NCBI RefSeq assembly: GCF_008123425.1
Contig: NZ_VSSS01000042.1
Location: 1-63,333, forward strand
DNA length: 63,333 nucleotides
Origin: Bradyrhizobium rifense
Lineage (GTDB): Bacteria > Pseudomonadota > Alphaproteobacteria > Rhizobiales > Xanthobacteraceae
Reading direction: 5' to 3'
The notes below the pieces were generated by a model that was not told where the DNA came from, did not search any database, and saw only the letters and a program-made list of their open reading frames with translations. The position numbers were made by a program, and so were the translations under genes. This document shows, piece by piece, positions 6,389-15,369 of this stretch (positions within the stretch are counted from its first letter, which is position 1; every line of letters begins with the position of its first letter).

Positions 6389-8779
6389 TTACAGGTACTT
6401 GACCAGCGAGAGCTGCGCGAGGTTCGCGGTAGTCTGGTAGGACGCCTGCAGCGCGTTCTGAAGTGACAGAATTTCGCTCGCGACCTGGTCGGGAGACGCC
6501 GACTCCGCCTGGTCGACGATGCCCTGGAGCTGCGCCTTGGCCTGGGTCTGGCGCGTGGACGCATCCTTCATCGTGTTCTGGGCCATCGCGATGTCGGTCT
6601 GGATGTCCTCGATCTTCTGCTGTCCGGCCTGAGGGGTCAGCGCCTGCGTCGTGCGCAGGCTCAGCGCTGCGACCTGCGCGCCCGAATATTGCCCGGTCGG
6701 CGAGGTCGAGAACGTGCCGTACACGGCAACGGCCTGCAACTGCTTGCGGATCGCGGCCTCGTCGGCCTGGGCGCCATATTGCACCGTGACGGAATCGTCG
6801 ACCCGCGCCACCGCGGTCGAGCGCGCCGAGCCCGGCCCGTCATTGCCGGTGTACCATTTCACTGTCGTGGCCGAGCCGTTCACCAGCGTCGTCGCCGAGC
6901 CGAGGGGCGAAGAGCCGACGCGCAGCGGAGCCTTTGCCGCCGTGACCGGGGAGGTCGTGAAGCCGAGCGCCGCGAACGCCGTGCTGTTCGAGCTCGTGAT
7001 GTTGAGGCTCCCGGGATCGTCCGTGTTGATCGTGATCACGCCGCCATGGATGGTCGACGGCTTCGTGGTGCCGGTGATCTGATCGATCTTGCTAAGCAGA
7101 GTTGAGACGTTGTCGGTAACGTTGATCTGATTTGGGCCGACGGCGCCCGAGGCGACAAAAGTCAGCGTCTGACCGTTCACTGTGATCGTATCGGGGCTAA
7201 CGGCAGGCGGACCCGCCGACCCCGCCTGGAACGCCGTTGAGAGGACTCCTGGGCCGCCCGTGGTCGCAGTGCCGCTCAGCACAGTTGAACCGGTGATCGG
7301 AGGCGTCGACGCCACGCTGCCGCGCGTCACGCTGCTGAGACCGAGCGCTGTGGCCGCCGCGCCGCCGGTGACCGCCACGTCTGTGCCGGTGCCGGTCGCG
7401 ATCTGGATATTGCCGCTGGCGCTCAGAGTCACGTTGGCGGAGGGGACGCCGGCAGCCGTCGCGATCGCATTCAAGATATCAGACACCTTCGCGGCGCTGC
7501 CCGAAGCCAGTCCGATCGTGGTATTGCCGCTGGCCGTCGTGACCGTGGTGACGTTAGGGTCGAAGGTGATCGTGTGAGCGCCGCTCGCGCCGGTGATGGT
7601 CAGAGTGGTACCGGTCGGAGCGTTGGCGAGCGCGTTGAGAGTGGTTCCGTTGAGATGGGGTGTCGCCGAAGAATCGAGCGATGTGGCCGTCGACGCAGCC
7701 GCCAATGTGCTGTCCTGCAACGCGACCGAGCCCGTCCCGGTCGTCGAGGTATAGGAGCTCAGATTGCCGGGGGCCGCCACATTCGCGGTGGCTGATCCCA
7801 CCGTGTTGAAGAAATTGTCGCCGGCCGCCACGGCGGATGCCGCCACCAGAGAGGTGTTGGCGAGCTTCGTGATTGCGGTGTTCAGCGCAGTGTTGAGGTT
7901 CGCCGAGGTGGTAGCCGGGTTCGGGGGAACCACCGGAATGACATTGGGGTTGCCGGGATCGATCGCAAAGCTGCCGACCGGCGTCGGCGTGGCGCTGGAC
8001 GCCGTCAGGTCGATCTGCTCGGTCGAACCATCCGGCAGCGTGAACTGCACGCTGAGCTTGTCGCCGTTCTTCGGGTTGACGCCGTTGAGATTGACCGAGA
8101 ACGACACTGGCGAGCCGCTCGGGCCGGTCACGGTTGCGCCGGTCAGCGTCGAGGAGACTGCCGCAATTTTCAACCCGAACGGCGAGGTCGGGGAGTCTTC
8201 CGCCACGCTGATCACGCCCGCTGTCTGGGACTGCACCAGCCGCCCCATGCCGTTGGCGCCGAGGTCGGCGGCCTGACGTTCCGCCATGACCGTCTTCAGG
8301 CCCGCCTGCGTCGTCGTGCCGTTGATGATGTCGCCGGCGTTGGCGACCGATTGCGTGTTGTAGGCGGTTCCGGAGAACATATAGCGGTTGCCGGACTGCG
8401 TGTTGAGAACGCCGACCATCGAGCCGAACTGCGCGGCGGCGGTGTTCTGCGCCACCGTCTGGCCGTTGACATTGAGGTCCTGCGACGAGGTGGCCGAACC
8501 CGTCTGCACCGTGTTGCGGATCGTCGTGAGCGACTGCAGTGCGGTGTTTTCGAGGTTGATGTTGACGTTGACGTTGGTGATCGTGTCGGTATAGGCGGCG
8601 ATGTTCGAAAGCTGCGCGCGCGAGGCGATCGCAAAACCTTCGTTGGTCCCCATGCCGGAATAGTTCTGCGACAGCTTGCCGGTCGAAAGCTGCGTCGACA
8701 GGTCGGTGAGCTGCTGGTTGATGTTACGGACCTGCGCGCCGAGAACCGAAGAACCGTAATTGATGCTGCTGATCGACAT
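6389..8779 (-). CDS. flgL: Flagellar hook-filament junction protein FlgL, enlarged
   Basis: FlgL (HAP3) joins hook to filament outside the cell. 796 residues, versus roughly 300-350 in common FlgL. The N-terminus (INYGSSVLGAQVRNINQQL, then LSTGKLSQNYSGMG) and C-terminus (LSLQNALQASYQTTANLAQL) are the conserved flagellin-type D0/D1 helices. The extra length is a Thr/Ser/Gly/Ala-rich central region. Residues about 339-607 are clearly homologous to residues about 231-491 of FlgE in the same operon (shared strings such as KVSDILNAIATA/TVNDILNAIATA and SAFAALGFT). This fits exposed variable domains of the DUF1522 kind described from bradyrhizobial flagellin-family proteins; the name is from memory. 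It starts 18 bases after flgK. Confidence 0.9.
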   Translation of the reverse strand: MSISSINYGSSVLGAQVRNINQQLTDLSTQLSTGKLSQNYSGMGTNEGFAIASRAQLSNIAAYTDTITNVNVNINLENTALQSLTTIRNTVQTGSATSSQDLNVNGQTVAQNTAAAQFGSMVGVLNTQSGNRYMFSGTAYNTQSVANAGDIINGTTTQAGLKTVMAERQAADLGANGMGRLVQSQTAGVISVAEDSPTSPFGLKIAAVSSTLTGATVTGPSGSPVSFSVNLNGVNPKNGDKLSVQFTLPDGSTEQIDLTASSATPTPVGSFAIDPGNPNVIPVVPPNPATTSANLNTALNTAITKLANTSLVAASAVAAGDNFFNTVGSATANVAAPGNLSSYTSTTGTGSVALQDSTLAAASTATSLDSSATPHLNGTTLNALANAPTGTTLTITGASGAHTITFDPNVTTVTTASGNTTIGLASGSAAKVSDILNAIATAAGVPSANVTLSASGNIQIATGTGTDVAVTGGAAATALGLSSVTRGSVASTPPITGSTVLSGTATTGGPGVLSTAFQAGSAGPPAVSPDTITVNGQTLTFVASGAVGPNQINVTDNVSTLLSKIDQITGTTKPSTIHGGVITINTDDPGSLNITSSNSTAFAALGFTTSPVTAAKAPLRVGSSPLGSATTLVNGSATTVKWYTGNDGPGSARSTAVARVDDSVTVQYGAQADEAAIRKQLQAVAVYGTFSTSPTGQYSGAQVAALSLRTTQALTPQAGQQKIEDIQTDIAMAQNTMKDASTRQTQAKAQLQGIVDQAESASPDQVASEILSLQNALQASYQTTANLAQLSLVKYL

Positions 8780-8797
8780 GTTTCAGAGCCCTACTGA

Positions 8798-10678
8798 TTA
8801 CCCTTGAGCCTGGAGCAACGTATTCATCATGCTCTGCACCACCGACATCACGTGGGCGTTGGCGGCATAGGCATTCTGAAGCTGGATCAGGTTCGACATC
8901 TCCGAGTCCAGATTGACGCTGGAGGTCGAGTTGAACTTGGCTTGCAGCGTCGAGACCACGACGCTCTGGCCCTGCTGTAGCGCGGTCGCCTGGGTCGAGG
9001 CGTTGGCCTGAACGCTCAGGAACTGCTGCAGATAATTCGAGACGCTGCCGGTGAACGGCTGGCTGGCCGAACCGAGACCGGTCTGCGGCGAATAGGAAAA
9101 CACCGTGTTGGTGAGCTGCGAATAGAGATAGTCCGAGCGCGTGGTGTCGCCGGTGGGTGTCACCGGCGAGGTGCTGTAGACCGACAACTTGGTCGGATCG
9201 GTGCTGAGCTGCGTGTTCACGGCGATACGGCCGGCAAGGCCGGTCATTTGCGAGCCCGATGCCGTGATCGCGCCGGTGTAGAGCGCCTGGCCGCCGTCGG
9301 TGAACAGCGGCAGCTGCGGGCTGCCCGAGGTCAGCGACGAGATCGTCTTGGTGCTTGACGCCGAATTGACCTTGGCGAGGCCGGAATTGTCGTCCGTGAC
9401 CCGCAGCGTCGTCGCGGTCGCAGGCGACGGGGCCGCGGAGAAGGTCAGGTGCGAGCCCGATAGCGCGGTGTTGAGCGCCGCGGCGATCGCGCCCATGCCA
9501 CCGGAGAAATTGAGCCCGATCTGCATCGGATTGGCGTTGGTGGCGTTCTGAAGCGGCAGCGCCGCCGGATCAGTCACGTTCACCAGCGTGATCTGGCGCT
9601 GGGTGTTGGTCGAGTCGGTATAGGTGAGGTTGACGGTGTTGCCCGGCTGCGCGCCGGCGAGATCGATGTCGAAGCCGGCGGGAGGACCGGAGACGGAGGT
9701 GCCCGCCGTGGTCTTGTCGGACAGCGCGCTCGACATCGTCGCGGCGAGCTGATCGACTTGTTGCTGCGCCTGCACCAGCGTCTGGTCGCGCAGCTTCAGG
9801 TCGGCCGCGATCTGGCCGGAAGAGACGACATTATTGCCGGCGACGTCGATCGAGGAGCCGTTCGGCAGCTTGATGGCGAGCGCACCGACTCCGGACTTGG
9901 CGGGATCAATATTGTAGAGCGAGGTCGCCCCCAGCGCACCGGCCGACGCAAAGGTGAATTGCGAGGCGAGCCCGGCGCCAACGAGCTGAATGCCGGTGGT
10001 GGTGTAGATATTGGCCTGGTTCGATCCGTCGGTGGTGACGCGGACATCGACATATTTCGACAGCGAGTTGATGGCCTGATCGCGCTGGTCCATCAACGTC
10101 GCCGCCGACGGATCGGTCGAGGCCAGGCCCTGCAGCTTGGAGTTGATGTCGGCAATCTGGTTCAGCGCCGCGTTGGCGGCTTGCGATGAGGTGCCAAGAT
10201 CCTGCTCGACATTGGAGCGCAGCGACTGGATGCCCTTCGTGGTGACGTTGAGCTGCGTCGCCAGCGCCTGTGCCGCACCGACCGCGACCGTCTGCGCCGA
10301 CGACGAGCCCGCGCTGGTCGAAAGCGCCTGGAGCGAGGTGGTGAAATTGTTCAGCGCGGTTTCGAGCGTGCCGCTGTTGCCGGGCGTACCATAGACATTC
10401 TGAAGCTGCTTCAGAATGTTGGCGGTCTGGTCGGCGTAGCCGCTGCCGCCGGTCTCGGTGCGCAGCTGGTTCAGCACATAGCTGTCGATGTCCCGGCTGA
10501 CGCCGGTCGTCTTCGCCGTCGAGCCGAAATCGCCGGTGGTGACTTCGATCTGGTTCGGCGTCTGGGCGACGTAACCCGGCGTCTGCGAATTTGCGACGTT
10601 CGACGAGACGATCGAGAGCGCAGCCTGGTTGGCACGCAGACCGCTCATCGCACTGGCAAGGGCTGAACTCAAACCCAT
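8798..10678 (-). CDS. flgK: Flagellar hook-associated protein FlgK
   Basis: FlgK (HAP1) is the first junction protein on the hook tip. 626 residues. The N-terminus MGLSSALASAMSGLRANQAA followed by SSNVANSQTPGYV is the rod/hook-type D0 helix with the ANxxTxGY-type motif, and the C-terminus (NLDSEMSNLIQLQNAYAAN, then MSVVQSMMNTLLQA) is the matching D0 helix. The middle is Ser/Thr/Ala-rich as usual. It lacks the inserted domain shared by FlgE and FlgL. It lies 35 bases after flgE and 18 bases before flgL, so it belongs to the flgEKL unit. Secreted through the flagellar export gate without a signal peptide. Confidence 0.93.
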   Translation of the reverse strand: MGLSSALASAMSGLRANQAALSIVSSNVANSQTPGYVAQTPNQIEVTTGDFGSTAKTTGVSRDIDSYVLNQLRTETGGSGYADQTANILKQLQNVYGTPGNSGTLETALNNFTTSLQALSTSAGSSSAQTVAVGAAQALATQLNVTTKGIQSLRSNVEQDLGTSSQAANAALNQIADINSKLQGLASTDPSAATLMDQRDQAINSLSKYVDVRVTTDGSNQANIYTTTGIQLVGAGLASQFTFASAGALGATSLYNIDPAKSGVGALAIKLPNGSSIDVAGNNVVSSGQIAADLKLRDQTLVQAQQQVDQLAATMSSALSDKTTAGTSVSGPPAGFDIDLAGAQPGNTVNLTYTDSTNTQRQITLVNVTDPAALPLQNATNANPMQIGLNFSGGMGAIAAALNTALSGSHLTFSAAPSPATATTLRVTDDNSGLAKVNSASSTKTISSLTSGSPQLPLFTDGGQALYTGAITASGSQMTGLAGRIAVNTQLSTDPTKLSVYSTSPVTPTGDTTRSDYLYSQLTNTVFSYSPQTGLGSASQPFTGSVSNYLQQFLSVQANASTQATALQQGQSVVVSTLQAKFNSTSSVNLDSEMSNLIQLQNAYAANAHVMSVVQSMMNTLLQAQG

Positions 10679-10713
10679 CTTGACTAGCCGCCTTTGGTTA
10701 CGTTACGCGCCAA

Positions 10714-12987
10714 TCAGCGCAACACGTTCAGGAGGTCCTGGACCATCGAGTTCGCCGTCGTGATCACCTTGGTGTTGGCCGAATAGGCCTGCTGGGTCAC
10801 GATCAGCTTGGTGAACTCGTCGGCGATGTCGGTGTTCGAGCCTTCCAGCGACGAGCCGCTGATGGAGCCCGAAGCGCCGTCGATCGCCGGACCCGACTGG
10901 TCGGTCGCGGAATAAGCACCGCCGTCGAGCGCCTTCAGGTAGTTCGTGCCGTTGAAGTGCGACAGCGTCACCTGGGCGAGGTCGAGATTCTGGCCGTTGG
11001 AGAAGGTGCCGACCACGAGGCCGCTGTTGTTGACGGCGACCGAGCGGAGCTGGCCCGCCGCGTAGCCGTTCTGCGTGATGGTGTTGATGGTCACTGCGCC
11101 GCTGGTGGAGGCATATTGCGTCAGACCGCCCGACGAGATGTTGAAGGCGACGGAGCCCAGCGCCTGACCGCTGACGGTGACGTTCGGGATCGTGATCCCC
11201 GAGCCGCTCGGCGAGGTCAGCGAGCCGTCTGCAGCGAAGGTGAACGTCTGTCCGGTATTGACCCAGCCGACTGCCGTGCCGGTCGCGCTCGGATCGGTCT
11301 GGTAGAACATGTTCCAGCTATCGGAATGACCGGTGCCCAGCGAGGCACTGTCGGTCTTGGCCCAACGGAGCTGCAGGTTAACCGGCGTGCCTGCGGCGTT
11401 GTAGGCGGTGACCGCACCGCCGCTGATCGTTTCCTTGGTGAAGGTGGCGATGTCGTTGCCGATCACGGTGCCGGTGCCAGCGGTGCCGCCACCGCCACGG
11501 GGCTTGTTGATGGCTGCCGTGAATCCGAGCGCGGCGAAGGCACTGGTGTTGCTGCTGGACACCTGCAGGGAGGGGTTGGAAATGCCGGTATTCAGCGTGA
11601 CCACGCCGTTGCTGACCGATGAGCCCGAGGCGCCGCTGAGAAAGTCGATCTTCTGCAGCAAGGTCGAGACGGTGTCGCTGGTGCTGATCTGGTTCGGGTT
11701 GGCAATGGGGGGGGCCGTGGAGACGAAAGTCAGTATCTGACTGCCCACCGTGATGGTATCGGCCGGGGGGCCCGCCGTGAAGCCCGATGAAAGAACCTGC
11801 GCACCGCCGGGCGTCGCGGCGCCACTGAGCAGCGTGTTGCCGGTGATCGGAGGCGTGGACAGCACGTTGCCGCCGCGCGTCACGTTGCTGAGGCCAAGCG
11901 TGGTCGCCGCGGTACCGCTGATCGCAAGATCGACGTTGACGCCGCCGGAAATCAGGAGGTTGCCGCTCGTGTTGATAGTCGCGGTGACGCTGTTGCCGGC
12001 CCCACCGGCCGTTGCAATCGCATTCAGGATATCGTTCACCGTATTCGTGGTGCCGTTTTTGACACCGATCGTGGTGCTAGTGGCAGTCGAGGTGATGCCC
12101 GTGATGGTGTTGTCGAAGGTGATCGTATAGACGCCACTGCCGTTGTTGATCGACAACGTCTGGCCAGCCAGCGAGGCGGCGAGATGCGGGACTGCAGTGG
12201 GGTCGAGGGGCGTACCGCTGGTCGCCGCCGCCGAAGCGCTGTTCAGCAGCGCCACCGAACCAGTCACAGTCGTCGCCGTGTAGGCCGAACGCAGATTGCC
12301 GGTAGCGGAGCCGCCGGCGACCGTTGCGTTCGCATAAGGCGGGGGCGGGGTACCCACCGGCAACGGATTGGAGGCAAAGTCCGACGGGTTCAGGCCGCCG
12401 GCCGCCAGCAGCGTGCCGCTCGCCGCGGTCGAACTCGACGCCGTGCTCGGCACGCTGGGAAGGTTGGCGGCGTACTGGATCGAGGTGGTCGCCTGCGCCG
12501 GGATGAAGTTGTTCTGGAATTTCAGGACGGTGGCGACGTTGCCGGTCGGGTTGCCGGTCTTGGGGTCGACCGTGGTGCCCATCAGATAATAGCCGGCGCC
12601 GTTGACCAGATTGCCGTTGGCATTGAGCTGGAAGTCGCCGCGACGGGTGTAGTAGGTGACGCCGCTGAACACGGGCACGTTGTCGACGACGCCGGTCGCC
12701 TTCTGGATCGAGAAGAAGCCGTCGCCAGTGATCGCCATGTTGGTGGCGACGCTCGAGGACGAGATCGTGCCCTGGGTGGTGATGGTGGCCTTGGCGCTGG
12801 CCGTGACGCCACCCGCGACCTGCTTGCTCGGCACCGAGGCGTCGGGAATGAGGTCGACAAAGCTGGTGCCGATGCCTTTGTAACCGGTGGTGGATGAGTT
12901 CGCGATGTTGCCCGAGATGTTCTGCAGCGCGTAGGACTGCGCCTGCAGGCCACCCACCGAGGTGTTCATTGCATCGAAGATACCCAT
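10714..12987 (-). CDS. flgE: Flagellar hook protein FlgE, enlarged
   Basis: Main subunit of the flagellar hook. 757 residues against about 400 in enterics. The N-terminus (MGIFDAMNTSVGGLQAQSYA, NISGNIANSSTTGYKGIGTS) and C-terminus (SSLEGSNTDIADEFTKLIVT, QQAYSANTKVI, LLNVL) are canonical hook D0 segments, and TGDGFFSIQ near 87-95 is the flagellar-hook beta motif. Residues about 231-491 form an inserted domain homologous to one in FlgL. ATG at 12985-12987 has GGAG about 11 bases upstream. A sigma-54 promoter lies about 65 bases upstream of the start, so this is the first gene of the flgEKL transcription unit, probably made at the hook-assembly stage. Confidence 0.93.
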   Translation of the reverse strand: MGIFDAMNTSVGGLQAQSYALQNISGNIANSSTTGYKGIGTSFVDLIPDASVPSKQVAGGVTASAKATITTQGTISSSSVATNMAITGDGFFSIQKATGVVDNVPVFSGVTYYTRRGDFQLNANGNLVNGAGYYLMGTTVDPKTGNPTGNVATVLKFQNNFIPAQATTSIQYAANLPSVPSTASSSTAASGTLLAAGGLNPSDFASNPLPVGTPPPPYANATVAGGSATGNLRSAYTATTVTGSVALLNSASAAATSGTPLDPTAVPHLAASLAGQTLSINNGSGVYTITFDNTITGITSTATSTTIGVKNGTTNTVNDILNAIATAGGAGNSVTATINTSGNLLISGGVNVDLAISGTAATTLGLSNVTRGGNVLSTPPITGNTLLSGAATPGGAQVLSSGFTAGPPADTITVGSQILTFVSTAPPIANPNQISTSDTVSTLLQKIDFLSGASGSSVSNGVVTLNTGISNPSLQVSSSNTSAFAALGFTAAINKPRGGGGTAGTGTVIGNDIATFTKETISGGAVTAYNAAGTPVNLQLRWAKTDSASLGTGHSDSWNMFYQTDPSATGTAVGWVNTGQTFTFAADGSLTSPSGSGITIPNVTVSGQALGSVAFNISSGGLTQYASTSGAVTINTITQNGYAAGQLRSVAVNNSGLVVGTFSNGQNLDLAQVTLSHFNGTNYLKALDGGAYSATDQSGPAIDGASGSISGSSLEGSNTDIADEFTKLIVTQQAYSANTKVITTANSMVQDLLNVLR

Positions 12988-13051
12988 AACTTTGTCTCCA
13001 GATCCGATCTCGGCGGCCGGTAGACCAATGGCCGCATTCGGAGGAGACGTC

Positions 13052-13066
13052 GCAAGGCCTATGCCA
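13052..13066 (-). promoter_or_regulatory. Sigma-54 (-24/-12) promoter of flgE
   Basis: The minus strand reads TGGCATAGGCCTTGC, with GG and GC exactly 12 bases apart as in the sigma-54 consensus TGGCACG-N4-TTGC. It ends 65 bases before the flgE ATG. Hook genes of Caulobacter and relatives depend on sigma-54 with the FlbD activator, so both position and family context agree. Confidence 0.78.
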
Positions 13067-13121
13067 ATGCGGGTATTCTTAGGAAATCAATGACTTAAAT
13101 AGAAAGGCCCAGGTCGGATGA

Positions 13122-13159
13122 CCGGGGCACAATTGCCGGGCCGGCAACAATTGCCGGGG
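13122..13159. promoter_or_regulatory. Two abutting 19-bp palindromes upstream of flgE (candidate enhancer)
   Basis: Two imperfect palindromes lie end to end: CCCGGCAATTGTGCCCCGG and CCCCGGCAATTGTTGCCGG (minus strand). They sit 56-93 bases upstream of the sigma-54 element of flgE, where activator sites are expected, and contain the GGCAA/TTGCC core I associate with FlbD (ftr) sites in Caulobacter. They also lie 20 bases after the msrB stop, so a terminator role for msrB is a second reading, though no T-run follows. Confidence 0.5.
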
Positions 13160-13178
13160 AAACGCGTCAAATAAAGCT

Positions 13179-13691
13179 CTACGTCGCCGAGGCCGACGCC
13201 GGGTGAAAGACCAGCCCGAAACCGTCGATGCAATAGCGCAATCCGGTCGGCTTTGGACCGTCGTCGAAGACGTGGCCGAGATGGCCGCCGCAGCGCCGGC
13301 AGTGCACTTCGGTGCGCACCATGCCGAAGGTGCGGTCTTCGGTCTTGCCGACATTGCCCTCGATCGGCTGGTAGAAGCTCGGCCAACCCGTGCCGCTCTC
13401 GAACTTGGTTTCCGAGGCGAACACCGGCAGGTCGCAACCGGCGCAGGCGAAGACGCCTTTGCGATGCTCCTTCAGCAGCGGGCTGGTGCCCGGCCGTTCG
13501 GTTCCCTCCTTGCGCAGGATCTCATATTGCTGCGGCGTGAGCTGGGCGCGCCATTCTGCGTCGGTCTTCTCGATCTCGAACTTCTCGGCGGCTATCTCTC
13601 CAGCCTGGGCCGGGGTTGCTCTCAGCCAGCGGAAGGCCGAAAGGCCAAACAGGCCGGCGACGGTCGTCAACAGGATGCGGCGGTCAAACAT
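13179..13691 (-). CDS. msrB: Peptide methionine (R)-S-oxide reductase MsrB, exported
   Basis: Reduces methionine-R-sulfoxide in proteins. 170 residues. The mature domain has the four zinc cysteines in two CxxC pairs (CAGCDLPV and CRRCGGHLGHVF), the GTGWPSFYQP substrate segment, and a C-terminal RYCIDGFGLVFHP where Cys is catalytic. The N-terminus (MFDRRILLTTVAGLFGLSAF) has twin arginines before a hydrophobic stretch ending in TPAQA, suggesting Tat export to the periplasm. Start at 13691 is chosen for GGAGAAAG upstream; a start at 13718 would add 9 residues. Stands alone between flgE and the FAD oxidoreductase. Confidence 0.92.
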   Translation of the reverse strand: MFDRRILLTTVAGLFGLSAFRWLRATPAQAGEIAAEKFEIEKTDAEWRAQLTPQQYEILRKEGTERPGTSPLLKEHRKGVFACAGCDLPVFASETKFESGTGWPSFYQPIEGNVGKTEDRTFGMVRTEVHCRRCGGHLGHVFDDGPKPTGLRYCIDGFGLVFHPASASAT

Positions 13692-13798
13692 GTCTTTCTC
13701 CGTGCGCAGGAAGTCCACGCCCTGAGATACGGGTTCTAACGGCGGACGTTACACTTCCAGGCGGGATTTTTCTCAACTTATTGCGAGATGCCCTGCAC

Positions 13799-15259
13799 TT
13801 ATTGGGAGACGCCCTGCTCCTGGGGTGCCTGTTCCGTCTGCGCCGTCGCAGCCGGCTGCGGCGCCGGAGCCAGCCGCGGCCGAACCCCGGGCGGCGGACG
13901 GCGCGGACCGGTGCCGGCGGCCCGGTTGGCCTCGGCCAGCCGCGCCTCGCGTTCCTTGTCCTTGACCCGTGCCCGCTCGCGGTAACGGGCAAGCGACCCC
14001 GCGGCGGCGGAACTCGCCCTGCCCCAGATGCCAACCAATTGGCCGGCGACCCGCCCGGTGGTGCCGCCCGCCCAGACCAGCTCGAACGGCGAGAACAGCT
14101 TCCAGCGCTCGTCACCCCACAAAATGCTGCGCGCGATCAGCTGCCCGGCCATGGCGGAGGTGTTCATGCCCTGGCGGCCGAACCCGCTCGCCACCCACAG
14201 ACCTTTGCGCAGCTGGCCGATCTGCGGCATGCCGTGCACGGTCTGACCGGTGACGCCGCCGAACGTCTCGGTGATCTCGACGTCGCCGAGTTGGGGGAAG
14301 ATCGTGCGGATCCGCCGCTTCACGGGACCGGCAAAGCGCTGCGGCCGCGCCGCCCAGGTCGTCTCCGGGCTTTCCCATATCAGGCGATCGCCATCGACGA
14401 TGCGGAAATGATCGACGCCGTCGGAATCCATCACCGATCCCTTGAAGCCGATGATCTCGTGCACCCGCTCGCCGAGCGGCGCGGTCACGCCGGCATAGCG
14501 CCAGACCGGCAGCAGCGTCTCCGACAGCCGCCGCAACGGCGCGCCGAGATGGATGTTGCCGGCGAGCACGATGTGGGTGGCGCGCAGCCGCGCCGACGGC
14601 GTGACGATGCGCTTGCGGATGCCGGAATGGTCGATGCTGACGACCGGCGTATCCTCGAAGATGCGGGCACCGGCCCGCCGCGCCAGCGCGGCCAGGCCGT
14701 GCACATATTTGCGGCCGTCGACCTGGAATGCCCGGGGGTAATAGACGCCGTGGAAGTAGCGATCGGTCTTGAGCGCCTCGCGGACGCGATCGACCTGCCA
14801 GCCTTCGACCTCGGTATCGAAATCCTCGTTCAGCATCTGGAGACGGCTGATCAGCCTGTCGCCGGCATCGACATTGGAGACTTCCAGCACCCCGTCGGTG
14901 AGGCCGATGCCCGGCATGTTCTCTTCGGTCGCATTGGCGCGGACGAACTCGGCCCCCTCCTTCGAGAGCGTCCACAATTCGCTGGCGTCCTCAAAGCCGA
15001 TGCGCTCGATCAGCTCGGTGAGCGGCAGCGCAAAGCCCGGCGTCACGGCGCCGAGCTGGTTGCCTGAGGCGTTCCAGCCGATATGGCGGCCCTCGAGCAC
15101 CGCGACGCTGGCCCCGAGCCGGGCCGCCTCCAGCGCAATGGAGAGGCCGGCAAGCCCCGCCCCGATCACGCAGATGTCGGCGTCGAGATCGAACGACAGC
15201 CGCGCACGTTCACGAAAGCCGGCTTCTTCCTGGGACACGCTTGTGAAAGTCTCGCTCAT
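13799..15259 (-). CDS. FAD-dependent oxidoreductase (DAO superfamily)
   Basis: 486 residues. ICVIGAGLAGLSIALEAARL near 29-48 is the Rossmann GxGxxG FAD site followed by the acidic end of strand 2 (VLEGRHIGWNASGNQLG). The C-terminal GLWVASGFGRQGMNTSAMAG near 367-386 is the second FAD contact of the DAO fold. The overall pattern resembles gamma-glutamylputrescine oxidase and glycine-oxidase-like amine oxidases, so oxidation of a secondary or primary amine is likely; the substrate is not known. The last 50 residues are a charged Pro/Ala-rich tail unusual for the fold. Divergent from the sixA-like gene. Confidence 0.82.
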   Translation of the reverse strand: MSETFTSVSQEEAGFRERARLSFDLDADICVIGAGLAGLSIALEAARLGASVAVLEGRHIGWNASGNQLGAVTPGFALPLTELIERIGFEDASELWTLSKEGAEFVRANATEENMPGIGLTDGVLEVSNVDAGDRLISRLQMLNEDFDTEVEGWQVDRVREALKTDRYFHGVYYPRAFQVDGRKYVHGLAALARRAGARIFEDTPVVSIDHSGIRKRIVTPSARLRATHIVLAGNIHLGAPLRRLSETLLPVWRYAGVTAPLGERVHEIIGFKGSVMDSDGVDHFRIVDGDRLIWESPETTWAARPQRFAGPVKRRIRTIFPQLGDVEITETFGGVTGQTVHGMPQIGQLRKGLWVASGFGRQGMNTSAMAGQLIARSILWGDERWKLFSPFELVWAGGTTGRVAGQLVGIWGRASSAAAGSLARYRERARVKDKEREARLAEANRAAGTGPRRPPPGVRPRLAPAPQPAATAQTEQAPQEQGVSQ

Positions 15260-15369
15260 GTCGTTTTGTCAACGGTGCAATCTTCTTAAAGGACCAATCG
15301 GGCGCTTGTCACCTTGTCCTCAACCGGCGCCTGTAGATTATTCTGGACGTGGAACGATTCGAGAATGCC

